A DNA stretch of 64,000 nt from the NCBI GenBank assembly GCA_902582105.1, contig CACHQT010000002.1, positions 25,706 to 89,705 of the forward strand, written 5' to 3'. This DNA comes from an uncultured Pelagibacteraceae bacterium. GTDB taxonomy: Bacteria > Pseudomonadota > Alphaproteobacteria > Pelagibacterales > Pelagibacteraceae. Position numbers and translations under genes: made by a program. Under the pieces are notes generated by a model. It was not told where the DNA came from and did no database searches. It saw nothing but the letters and a program-made list of their open reading frames with translations. This document shows, in pieces, positions 22,013 to 30,699 of this stretch; positions within the stretch are counted from its first letter, which is position 1, and every line of letters begins with the position of its first letter.

Positions 22013-22033
22013 GACTTTAAGGAATTATAAATT

Positions 22034-23959
22034 ATGAGCAAAGTAATAGGTATAGACTTAGGAACGACAAATTCATGTGTTGCAATAATGGAGGGAACAC
22101 AGGCAAAAGTATTAGAAAATGCTGAAGGTGCAAGAACTACCCCTTCTGTTGTTGCTTTTACAGAAGAAGACGAAAAATTAATTGGTCAACCAGCGAAAAG
22201 GCAAGCAGTAACCAATCCTGAAAATACAATTTTTGCTGTTAAAAGACTAATTGGAAGAAATTTTGAAGACGCATCAGTAAAAAAAGATATTCAATCAGCG
22301 CCTTTTAAAATAGTAAATTCAGAAAAAGGTGATGCTTGGATAGAAGCAAAAGGACAAAAATATTCTCCATCTCAAATATCGGCTTTTATTTTACAAAAGA
22401 TGAAAGAGACAGCTGAAAAATATTTAGGTCAAGAAGTAACAAAGGCAGTTATTACTGTGCCTGCATATTTTAATGATGCTCAACGGCAAGCAACAAAAGA
22501 TGCTGGAAAAATTGCAGGACTTGAAGTGCTAAGAATTATAAATGAACCAACTGCGGCTTCTTTAGCATACGGTTTGGATAAAAAAACAAATAAGAAAATA
22601 GCAGTTTATGATTTAGGTGGAGGAACTTTTGATGTTTCTATTCTTGAATTGGGAGATGGTGTCTTCGAAGTTAAATCTACAAATGGTGATACTTTTTTAG
22701 GAGGTGAGGACTTTGATAATACTATTGTTGATTATCTTGTTGCGGAATTTAAAAAAGATAATGGTATTGATTTAAAATCAGATAAACTTGCTCTTCAAAG
22801 ATTAAAAGAAGCTGCTGAAAAGGCTAAAATAGAATTGTCTTCAGCAGAACAAACTGACGTTAATCTTCCTTTTATAACTGCAGATAAAACAGGACCAAAA
22901 CATATTAATTTAAAAATGACCAGGGCAAAATTAGAGGCTCTAGTAGAGGAGCTAATTACCAAAACGCTACCACCGTGTAAAACTGCTTTAAAAGATGCTG
23001 GCCTTACAGCAAACGACATTAATGAAGTCGTGATGGTTGGTGGTATGACAAGAATGCCAAAGGTTATTGAAGCAGTAAAGAATTTCTTTGGTAAAGACCC
23101 AAACAAAAGCGTTAATCCTGATGAGGTAGTCGCGATGGGTGCTGCTATCCAAGCTGGAGTGCTACAGGGAGATGTTAAAGATGTCCTTTTGCTAGACGTT
23201 ACTCCGCTTTCTTTGGGTATCGAAACACTAGGCGGAGTATCAACAAAATTAATTGATAAAAATACGACAATACCTACAAAAAAAAGCCAAGTATTTTCGA
23301 CTGCTGAAGACAATCAGCCGGCTGTTTCCATTAGAGTGTTGCAAGGTGAAAGAGAAATGGCAGCAGATAATAAAATTTTGGGAAACTTTGAGTTAGTCGG
23401 TATAGCTCCTTCTCCAAGAGGAGTACCACAAATTGAAGTAACTTTTGATATTGATGCCAATGGTATTGTAAATGTCTCTGCAAAAGATAAAGGAACAGGA
23501 AAAGAACAAAAAATTCAAATCCAAGCCTCTGGCGGATTAAGTGAAGATGAAATAAATAAAATGGTTAAAGAGGCAGAGTCTAATAAAGAAGCAGATAAGA
23601 AAAAAAGAGAGTCTGTTGATTCAAGAAATCAAGCTGATACTTTATTACATTCCACAGAAAAAAATTTAAAAGAGCATGGATCTAAAGTTTCAGATACTGA
23701 CAAAAAAGCTATAGAAACTGCCTCTGCAAACCTAAGGAACTCCTTAAAAGGAATTGATGTTGAAGATATAAAGAAAAAAACACAAGAATTAGTTCAAGCA
23801 TCAATGAAGTTGGGTGAAGCAATTTATAAATCTCAGCAAAGTGCTAAGCCTGGTGATGCACCAAAAGACGAAAAAAAAGAAGAAGGACAAAAAGACGATA
23901 ATGTTGTTGATGCAGACTTTGAAGAAGTAAAAGACGAGAATAAAGAAAAAAGCGCCTAA
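22034..23959 (+). CDS. dnaK: Chaperone DnaK (Hsp70)
   Basis: [21 protein letters not shown]...; 641 aa. Confidence 0.99.
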   Translation: MSKVIGIDLGTTNSCVAIMEGTQAKVLENAEGARTTPSVVAFTEEDEKLIGQPAKRQAVTNPENTIFAVKRLIGRNFEDASVKKDIQSAPFKIVNSEKGDAWIEAKGQKYSPSQISAFILQKMKETAEKYLGQEVTKAVITVPAYFNDAQRQATKDAGKIAGLEVLRIINEPTAASLAYGLDKKTNKKIAVYDLGGGTFDVSILELGDGVFEVKSTNGDTFLGGEDFDNTIVDYLVAEFKKDNGIDLKSDKLALQRLKEAAEKAKIELSSAEQTDVNLPFITADKTGPKHINLKMTRAKLEALVEELITKTLPPCKTALKDAGLTANDINEVVMVGGMTRMPKVIEAVKNFFGKDPNKSVNPDEVVAMGAAIQAGVLQGDVKDVLLLDVTPLSLGIETLGGVSTKLIDKNTTIPTKKSQVFSTAEDNQPAVSIRVLQGEREMAADNKILGNFELVGIAPSPRGVPQIEVTFDIDANGIVNVSAKDKGTGKEQKIQIQASGGLSEDEINKMVKEAESNKEADKKKRESVDSRNQADTLLHSTEKNLKEHGSKVSDTDKKAIETASANLRNSLKGIDVEDIKKKTQELVQASMKLGEAIYKSQQSAKPGDAPKDEKKEEGQKDDNVVDADFEEVKDENKEKSA

Positions 23960-23987
23960 GCTTTCAACTGATTGTCTATAATAAGTT

Positions 23988-25115
23988 ATGGCAAAAAGAG
24001 ATTATTATGACGTCTTAGGTGTAAGTAAAAGTTCTACAGCAGACCAAATTAAATCAGCCTATAGAAAATTAGCTGTAAAATATCATCCAGATAAGAATGA
24101 AGGTGATAAAGCTGCTGAGGAAAAATTTAAGGAAGCTTCTGAAGCTTATCACGTTTTATCAAACTCTGAACGTAAGCAGAACTATGATAATTTTGGTCAC
24201 GCAGCATTTGAAAATGGTGGAGGAGGAAGAGGAGGTTTTAGTAACTTTGACTTTTCCAATCATTTCTCTGATATTTTTGAAGACTTTTTTGGAGAAGGAT
24301 TTGGTGGAGGTGGCAGAAGAAGTAGAAGAGCAAATAATAGAGGATCAGATCTAAGGTACGATTTATCAATAACTCTAGAGGAAGCTTATACTGGAAAAAA
24401 ACAGGATATTAAGTTTTCAACATCGGAAAAATGTGACACTTGCAAAGGTAGCGGTTCTAAGCCCGGACACAACGCAGGATCATGTTCAATGTGTGGTGGG
24501 CATGGACAGGTTAGATCAAGTCAAGGTTTTTTTACTGTTCAACAAACTTGTCCGCAATGTTCAGGGTCTGGTGAAGAAATTACAAATCCATGCTCTAATT
24601 GTAATGGACAGGGTAAAAAACAAGCATCAAAAAGATTGTCAGTAACAATACCTAAAGGTGTTGATGATGGGACCAGGATTAGACTTGCTGGAAAAGGAGA
24701 GGCAGGTTCTAGAGGAGCTGGAAATGGAGACCTTTATTTATTTATAAATGTTTATTCACATGAACTATTTAAAAGATCAGATGAAAACTTATTTTTCGAG
24801 TATCCAATCTCAATCGCAGATGCTGCACTTGGAACTTCTATAGAAATACCAACAATAGATGGTGGAAAAGCAAAAATAAAAATACCAGCTGCTACTCAAA
24901 ATGGAAAACAATTTAGGTTAAAAAATAAAGGAATGCCTTACATGAGAGGCAATGGAACAGGTGATCTTTATATACAAGTTAATACGGAAGTGCCTGTATC
25001 TTTAAATAAAGAGCAAAAAGAATTACTTGAAAAATTTAGAGAAATTGAAAATGAAAAATCAAATCCAAGTATTAAAAAATTCTTTCAAAAAGCTAAGAGT
25101 TTTTGGAAAAATTAA
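23988..25115 (+). CDS. dnaJ: Chaperone DnaJ (Hsp40)
   Basis: J domain YHPDKN; Gly-rich region; four CxxCxGxG-type zinc repeats. Confidence 0.98.
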   Translation: MAKRDYYDVLGVSKSSTADQIKSAYRKLAVKYHPDKNEGDKAAEEKFKEASEAYHVLSNSERKQNYDNFGHAAFENGGGGRGGFSNFDFSNHFSDIFEDFFGEGFGGGGRRSRRANNRGSDLRYDLSITLEEAYTGKKQDIKFSTSEKCDTCKGSGSKPGHNAGSCSMCGGHGQVRSSQGFFTVQQTCPQCSGSGEEITNPCSNCNGQGKKQASKRLSVTIPKGVDDGTRIRLAGKGEAGSRGAGNGDLYLFINVYSHELFKRSDENLFFEYPISIADAALGTSIEIPTIDGGKAKIKIPAATQNGKQFRLKNKGMPYMRGNGTGDLYIQVNTEVPVSLNKEQKELLEKFREIENEKSNPSIKKFFQKAKSFWKN

Positions 25116-25118
25116 AAA

Positions 25119-25289
25119 ATGGGATTGGAAGAAATCTTTCCAGCAATATCTTTAATAGCTATTTTAATATTAGTTCTCCCAGCATTTCTTAGATCTAATT
25201 CAAAATTAAAACAGTTTTTAACAAATCTATCTATTTGGGCTATAATTGTTTTAGTAGTTATGATAGTTTCATATCTTATCTTTAAATGA
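25119..25289 (+). CDS. Small two-TM hypothetical membrane protein (56 aa), absent from the ORF track
   Basis: MGLEEIFPAISLIAILILVLPAFLRSNSKLKQFLTNLSIWAIIVLVVMIVSYLIFK*; fills the dnaJ-dapB gap; stop overlaps dapB start (ATGA). Confidence 0.7.
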   Translation: MGLEEIFPAISLIAILILVLPAFLRSNSKLKQFLTNLSIWAIIVLVVMIVSYLIFK

Positions 25290-26062
25290 AAAAAATTAAT
25301 TTAGCTATCACTGGATGTATGGGAAGAATGGGTCAACAGATTGTTAAATCTGCTAGATCAGATAAAAATTTTAAGATAGTGGCTCTTACAGAAAATAGAA
25401 TTATTAATAAAAAAATTGCTGGAATTAAACTTAGCCTAAATAAAGAAGAATCTTTTAAAAAAGCTAATTTAATTATAGATTTTACAGTTCCTAAATGCAC
25501 ATTTGAAATTTTAAAAATTGCATCAAAATTAAAAAAAAGAGTAGTCATTGGAACAACTGGATTTTCAAAAAAAGAAGAAAATTTGATTAAAAAATATTCT
25601 AAAAAAATACCCATACTTAGAGCTGGAAATATGAGTTTAGGTATAAACTTATTAATGTATTTAACTGAAATTGTATCAAAATCTCTTGGAAACAATTTTT
25701 TAAGTAAAGTCTTCGAAGTACATCATAAACATAAAAAAGATCATCCATCAGGAACTGCTTTAATGCTTGGAAAAGGTATAGCAGTTGGAAAAAATAAGGA
25801 TTTTTATAGATTGATGGGTAAAAAATATTTAAATAAAAAATCTTTTCCTTATGGAAGAAAAATTAATTTTAATTCACTAAGAAAAGGTGAGATTGTTGGT
25901 GAACATGAAGTAACCTTCTCAAGCGGTAAAGAAATAATAACATTAAATCATGAAGCATTTGATAGAGCACTTTACTCAGAAGGAGCATTCACTGCAGCTA
26001 AATGGTTAATGAATAAAAAACCTGGTCTTTATTCAATGAGAGATGTTTTGAATTTCAAATAA
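25286..26062 (+). CDS. dapB: 4-hydroxy-tetrahydrodipicolinate reductase
   Basis: ITGCMGRMGQQIVKS, GTTGFS, EVHHKHKKDHPSGTAL. Confidence 0.96.
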   Translation: MKKINLAITGCMGRMGQQIVKSARSDKNFKIVALTENRIINKKIAGIKLSLNKEESFKKANLIIDFTVPKCTFEILKIASKLKKRVVIGTTGFSKKEENLIKKYSKKIPILRAGNMSLGINLLMYLTEIVSKSLGNNFLSKVFEVHHKHKKDHPSGTALMLGKGIAVGKNKDFYRLMGKKYLNKKSFPYGRKINFNSLRKGEIVGEHEVTFSSGKEIITLNHEAFDRALYSEGAFTAAKWLMNKKPGLYSMRDVLNFK

Positions 26063-26715
26063 TGAATGAAATTCAAAGATCTAAAATAATATTAAAGATT
26101 CTTAATAAAATTTATCCTACAACACCAATACCTTTAAAACATAGAAATAAATTTACCTTATTAGTTTCAGTTTTGTTATCTGCACAAACTACAGACGTTA
26201 ATGTAAATAACGTAACTAAAAAAATATACCCAAAATATAATAAACCAGAACATTTTATAAAATTAGGAAGAAAAAGAATTGAAAATTTAATTAAAAGTAT
26301 CGGTATTTTTAGAGTGAAAGCAAAAAGTGTTTATTTACTCTCAAAACAACTGATAGAGAAGCATGGAGGGAAAGTTCCAGAAACATTTGACGAGCTCGAA
26401 GAACTTCCGGGTGTAGGTCATAAAACTGCAAGTGTAGTAATGTCTCAAGGATTTGGTCATTCAGCATTCCCAGTTGATACTCATATCCACAGATTAGCTC
26501 AAAGATGGGGGTTAACTAATGGTAAAAATGTTATTCAAACTGAAAAGGACTTGAAGAGATTATTTCCAAAAAAATATTGGAACAAGCTGCATCTTCAAAT
26601 AATTTATTACGGAAGAGAGTATTGTAAAGCAAGAGAATGCTATGGTTTAGCTTGTAAAATTTGTACTACTTGTTATCCTAATAGAAAATCACCAATAAAA
26701 ACAAGGAAAGCTTAA
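26062..26715 (+). CDS. nth: Endonuclease III
   Basis: LLSAQTTDVNVN, LPGVGHKTASVV, C-terminal 4Fe-4S C-x6-C-x2-C-x5-C. Confidence 0.96.
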   Translation: MNEIQRSKIILKILNKIYPTTPIPLKHRNKFTLLVSVLLSAQTTDVNVNNVTKKIYPKYNKPEHFIKLGRKRIENLIKSIGIFRVKAKSVYLLSKQLIEKHGGKVPETFDELEELPGVGHKTASVVMSQGFGHSAFPVDTHIHRLAQRWGLTNGKNVIQTEKDLKRLFPKKYWNKLHLQIIYYGREYCKARECYGLACKICTTCYPNRKSPIKTRKA

Positions 26716-26717
26716 TT

Positions 26718-27647
26718 ATGAAAATTTTAGGAATAGGAAATGCGATTGTAGATGTTATCTGTAAAGTTGATGATAATTTTATTAGTCAAAACACTTTGAC
26801 CAAAGGTACAATGAAATTAATTTTCGACGAAAAAGAATTCAAAAATTTATTAACTAACCTAAAAATAGAAAAAACTGTTTCTGGTGGGTCTGTTGCAAAT
26901 TCAATTGTAGGTATATCTCAACTAGGAAATAAAGTTGGATTTATAGGAAAAGTATCTGACGATGATCTTGGAAGTAAATATGAAGAAGGATTAAAAAATG
27001 AAAATGTAGAATATTTTTACTCCAAAAAAAAAGAGGAATTACCAACTGGAACATGTTTAATTTTAGTTACACCAGATTCTGAAAGAACAATGTGTACATT
27101 TTTAGGTACTGCTGGAAAAATTAATGAAAATGATGTTAATACCGATGCTATAAAAAAAAGTGAAATAATATTTCTAGAGGGCTATCTTTGGGATGAGGGA
27201 GAACCAAAAAAAGCATTTGATAAAGCAATTAATAGTGCAAAAAAAGTTGCAATGTCTTTATCAGATCAATTTTGTGTTGATAGACACAAAGTTCATTTTT
27301 TAGATCTTGTAAAAAATAAGCTTGATATCACTTTTGCTAACGAACAAGAAATAATGTCATTGATCGGTGCCAAAACGTTTGACGAAGTTATTAACTTTTC
27401 AAAAAAACTTAAAAAGCTTTTAGTGATTACTAGAGGGGAAAAAGGAGCTATTGCAATAAATGGTGACGAAGTTGTTGAATGTGGAGTTGAAAAAAATCTT
27501 AAAATAGTAGATCTAACAGGTGCAGGCGACTTATTTGCTGCTGGGTTCTTACATGGTTACGTAAATAAACTTTCATTAAATGAAAGCTTAGAAAAAGGTA
27601 CTGAAATGTCATCTAAGGTTATTCAACAAATTGGAGCCAGATTATAA
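26718..27647 (+). CDS. PfkB-family carbohydrate/adenosine kinase
   Basis: GGSVANSIVGISQLG, DLTGAGDLFAAGFLHG. Confidence 0.9.
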   Translation: MKILGIGNAIVDVICKVDDNFISQNTLTKGTMKLIFDEKEFKNLLTNLKIEKTVSGGSVANSIVGISQLGNKVGFIGKVSDDDLGSKYEEGLKNENVEYFYSKKKEELPTGTCLILVTPDSERTMCTFLGTAGKINENDVNTDAIKKSEIIFLEGYLWDEGEPKKAFDKAINSAKKVAMSLSDQFCVDRHKVHFLDLVKNKLDITFANEQEIMSLIGAKTFDEVINFSKKLKKLLVITRGEKGAIAINGDEVVECGVEKNLKIVDLTGAGDLFAAGFLHGYVNKLSLNESLEKGTEMSSKVIQQIGARL

Positions 27648-27652
27648 AGTAA

Positions 27653-28276
27653 ATGAGTGATAAATTTATTCATAAACTATTTGCTACACCCGTTTTTCAA
27701 TTTAAAGTTAAAGGTTATGAAAAGTTAAACGTAGAATTATCTAAATATATTTATGATTTATATGAAAACGATAAAGATGGAACACAAAGATCTAATGTTG
27801 GGGGATGGCACTCTAAAAACTTTAAAGTTGAGAAAGGTAATGTTCCACACAATTTCATTAACGCTGTTCACGGATATGTTAAAGAAGTTATGGTTGATGG
27901 ATTTGGTTGGAAATTTAACCCTGAAAAAGTAGGAGTTACTGAAATATGGGGAATAATTAATAAGAAAAATAGTTTTAACCAAATTCATAATCATCCAAAT
28001 ACTTATTTGAGTGCAGCTTATTATGTTAAGGCACCAGATGATTGTGGCAGTATTCAGTTCCACGAGCCGAATGAAGTTAAAAAATTTCGCCACCCTGTAA
28101 TTGAAAAACATAATGAATTAAATTCATCTGGTTTTAGTATTAAGGCTGAAGAAGGAAATTTGTTAATTTTTCCATCCTATCTATATCACTCGGTTGGTAA
28201 AAATTTATCTTCAGAAGATAGAATTATAATTAGCTTTAATGTTGATATAATAACTTATAAAGATATAAAATATTAA
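27653..28276 (+). CDS. 2OG-Fe(II) oxygenase-like protein (TIGR02466-type)
   Basis: FNQIHNHPNTYLSAAYYVKAPDDCGSIQFHEP...EEGNLLIFPSYLYHSVGKN; His/Asp/His-type arrangement. Confidence 0.8.
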   Translation: MSDKFIHKLFATPVFQFKVKGYEKLNVELSKYIYDLYENDKDGTQRSNVGGWHSKNFKVEKGNVPHNFINAVHGYVKEVMVDGFGWKFNPEKVGVTEIWGIINKKNSFNQIHNHPNTYLSAAYYVKAPDDCGSIQFHEPNEVKKFRHPVIEKHNELNSSGFSIKAEEGNLLIFPSYLYHSVGKNLSSEDRIIISFNVDIITYKDIKY

Positions 28277-28280
28277 AAAT

Positions 28281-28388
28281 TTATTTTTTTTTTCTTTTAA
28301 AGCTTCCTTTACCTTTTTTAGGTTTTACTATTCTTGGCCTAAACTTTTGTGTTCTAAGTTCTTTAGCAACCAAATTTTTTTTTTTCAT
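28281..28388 (-). CDS. arfA: ArfA-like alternative ribosome-rescue factor (35 aa), absent from the ORF track
   Basis: Read on minus strand: MKKKNLVAKELRTQKFRPRIVKPKKGKGSFKRKKK*; core resembles E. coli ArfA [21 protein letters not shown] (recalled sequence); ATGA overlap with the upstream regulator gene. Confidence 0.75.
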   Translation of the reverse strand: MKKKNLVAKELRTQKFRPRIVKPKKGKGSFKRKKK

Positions 28389-28981
28389 TCAATAGAATAT
28401 CCCTCTTTATAACTTACTATGAAATTTTCATCTTTAAACTGGTCTTTTATTTTTTTTCTTAATCTATAAATATGAGTTTCAACAGTATGTGTTTCAAGGT
28501 CTGAAGAATAATGCCATATTTCTTTTTGCAAAACTTCTATTGTCTTTGGTTCTTTTTGTTTATTAAGAAAAAGTATTATATCTATTTCTCGTTCAGTTAA
28601 TTTTAAATCTTTTTCATTTTTGGAAATTTTTCTTGAATTTAAGTTTAAATTATAATTTTTAATATTTATTTTTGACTGAAAATCATATCTCTGTTTAATA
28701 AGCTGAATATTAATTTGATCAATTATTATGCTTAGTTGGATTGGCAAATCCTTAAAAACTAAAATATTTCTCTTATCTATATTTTTGTTATCTGATTTAA
28801 AATAATCTATTGAGTTAGTCACGATTGTGGATTGGGCTAAAATATTATTTTTTTTCAGGTCCTGAAAAAAATCTTCCTTATTTACATAATTTTTTATATC
28901 AAAAAATATAAAATTCTTAATTTCATTTAAAATATTATATAATCCAGTATGATTTACAAATGTTACGATTTGTTTATTCAT
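28385..28981 (-). CDS. OmpR/PhoB-type winged-helix regulator with degenerate receiver domain
   Basis: C-terminal LTEREIDIILFLNKQ...THTVETHIYRLRKKIKD...YKEGYSIE; N-terminal half lacks a clear phospho-acceptor Asp region. Confidence 0.8.
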   Translation of the reverse strand: MNKQIVTFVNHTGLYNILNEIKNFIFFDIKNYVNKEDFFQDLKKNNILAQSTIVTNSIDYFKSDNKNIDKRNILVFKDLPIQLSIIIDQINIQLIKQRYDFQSKINIKNYNLNLNSRKISKNEKDLKLTEREIDIILFLNKQKEPKTIEVLQKEIWHYSSDLETHTVETHIYRLRKKIKDQFKDENFIVSYKEGYSIE

Positions 28982-28994
28982 AAATTAAAACTTT

Positions 28995-29483
28995 ATGCTA
29001 ATAAAATTAAAAAATAAAGAAACATTAGTAATAGGCGATTTCAGATTTAATTGTTCAGTAGGAAAAAAAGGAACTAAAAATAATAAAATCGAAGGCGATA
29101 AGGCTACTCCCAAAGGTATTTTTTCTTTGGGAAAACTTTATTACAGAGCTGATAGAGTAAATAGACCTCAAACAAAAGTTAAAATCAATGTCATTAAAAA
29201 AAATATGGGATGGTGCAATGACTCAAAAAGTAAATTTTATAATTCTGAAGTAAAAATAAATAAAAAATTTACATATGAAAAACTATTCAGAAATGATTAT
29301 AAATATAATTATATTTTAGTAATAAACTATAATTTAAAAAGGATACCACATAAAGGTAGTGCTATTTTTTTCCATTTAACAAAAGATTATAAACCAACAG
29401 TAGGATGTGTTGCTTTAAAAGAAAAAGACTTCTTGATTATGCTTAAATTAATAAACAATAAAACAAAGATAAAAATATATTAG
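28995..29483 (+). CDS. L,D-transpeptidase (YkuD) domain protein, no evident signal peptide
   Basis: GDKATPKGIF, GSAIFFHLTKDYKPTVGCVAL catalytic motif. Confidence 0.85.
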   Translation: MLIKLKNKETLVIGDFRFNCSVGKKGTKNNKIEGDKATPKGIFSLGKLYYRADRVNRPQTKVKINVIKKNMGWCNDSKSKFYNSEVKINKKFTYEKLFRNDYKYNYILVINYNLKRIPHKGSAIFFHLTKDYKPTVGCVALKEKDFLIMLKLINNKTKIKIY

Positions 29484-30124
29484 CTTCTTGGACCGAAAAT
29501 TTTTGATCCAATTCTTAGAAAAGTAGAATTAAATTTTAATGCATCAATATAATCATTAGTCATTCCCATACTTAAATCCTTAAGGTCAGTACTTTTTAGC
29601 AATTCTAACATTTCTGAAAAATAAACACTCGTATCATTATCATTTGGTGGGAGACACATTAAACCGATTATGTTTAGATCATAATTTTTTTTACAATCTA
29701 AATAAAATTTTTCTAAATTTTCTATATCAATACCATTTTTTTGGACTTCTTTTCCTATGTTTATTTGAATAAAAATTTTGGGCTTAAATTTTTTTTTAAT
29801 TTGCTCGTTAGCAATTTTTTCAGCTAACTTAATACTATCTAGTGAATGGATATAATCAAACAATGGTAAGGTAAATTTTACTTTATTAGTCTGAAGTTTT
29901 CCAACAAAATGAAGTTTTATATTTGTAAAATCTTTTTTAATATCTGTCCATTTATCAACCGCCTCTTGTATTTTGTTTTCACCATAATGTTTATGTCCAA
30001 AGTTAATTAATGGTAATATTTTGCTTAAAGGAAAAGTTTTTGATACAGCCACAATTTCTGCTTTACTATTATTTGACTCTATTTCTTTTTTAATTGATAT
30101 TAAGTTATCAACAATATTATGCAT
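29480..30124 (-). CDS. YggS/PROSC-family PLP-binding protein
   Basis: AVSKTFPLSKI, HYGENKIQEAVDKW, HFVGKLQTNKVKF, LSMGMTNDYIDAL. Confidence 0.94.
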   Translation of the reverse strand: MHNIVDNLISIKKEIESNNSKAEIVAVSKTFPLSKILPLINFGHKHYGENKIQEAVDKWTDIKKDFTNIKLHFVGKLQTNKVKFTLPLFDYIHSLDSIKLAEKIANEQIKKKFKPKIFIQINIGKEVQKNGIDIENLEKFYLDCKKNYDLNIIGLMCLPPNDNDTSVYFSEMLELLKSTDLKDLSMGMTNDYIDALKFNSTFLRIGSKIFGPRS

Positions 30125-30685
30125 AATTTCTTAAAAATTTACTACTTTATAAACGAATTTAATAGAGAAGAAATTCAAAAATTGCATAAAAATATTGATA
30201 TAATTTACAGAAATTATGATGGAAATTATAATTTAAAATTAATTAAAAAAATAAAAAACTTTTGTTTAAAACAAAAACGAAAATTTTATATATCTAATAA
30301 CTTAAAATTAGCACTTAATCTAAATTTAGACGGATTATATATACCCTCTTTTAATAAATTATGTAATTACAAGAATCTTAGTTCAAAAAAAAACTTTAAA
30401 GTAATAGGATCTGCGCACAACTCGATTCAGATAAAAAATAAAGAAAAACAAGGTTGTATAAGTATTTTCATTGCACCAGTATTTAAAACCAAAAAAAATA
30501 ATTATTTCTTAGATGTTGCTCGTTTTAATCTATTGGCAAAAAACACTAATAGAAAAGTTATGGCTCTTGGTGGTATAAATAGCTTAAATTATAAAAGACT
30601 AAAATTAACTAAAGTTAGTGGCTTTGCCTCTATATCATGGATAAAAAAAAACCGGCCTAAAAATATAGGCCGGTTTTTAAAGTAA
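30119..30685 (+). CDS. Thiamine-phosphate synthase/TenI-like protein
   Basis: TIM-barrel-like VIGSAHNS, IFIAPVFKTKKN, VMALGGINSLN. Confidence 0.75.
   Translation: MHNFLKIYYFINEFNREEIQKLHKNIDIIYRNYDGNYNLKLIKKIKNFCLKQKRKFYISNNLKLALNLNLDGLYIPSFNKLCNYKNLSSKKNFKVIGSAHNSIQIKNKEKQGCISIFIAPVFKTKKNNYFLDVARFNLLAKNTNRKVMALGGINSLNYKRLKLTKVSGFASISWIKKNRPKNIGRFLK
30644..30679. terminator. Strong hairpin overlapping the 3' end of the TenI-like CDS; likely bidirectional terminator with the porin gene
   Basis: AAAACCGGCCTAaaaataTAGGCCGGTTTT: 12-bp stem, A/T tails on both sides. Confidence 0.85.
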
Positions 30686-30699
30686 TCTTAAAGTACTAA

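Noticed and set aside
22795-23313. 172-aa minus ORF opposite dnaK
   Set aside because: Long antisense ORFs opposite dnaK are a known annotation artefact; no independent support
24097-24645. Plus-strand ORFs 24097..24354 and 24433..24645
   Set aside because: Out-of-frame readings of dnaJ repeat-rich sequence
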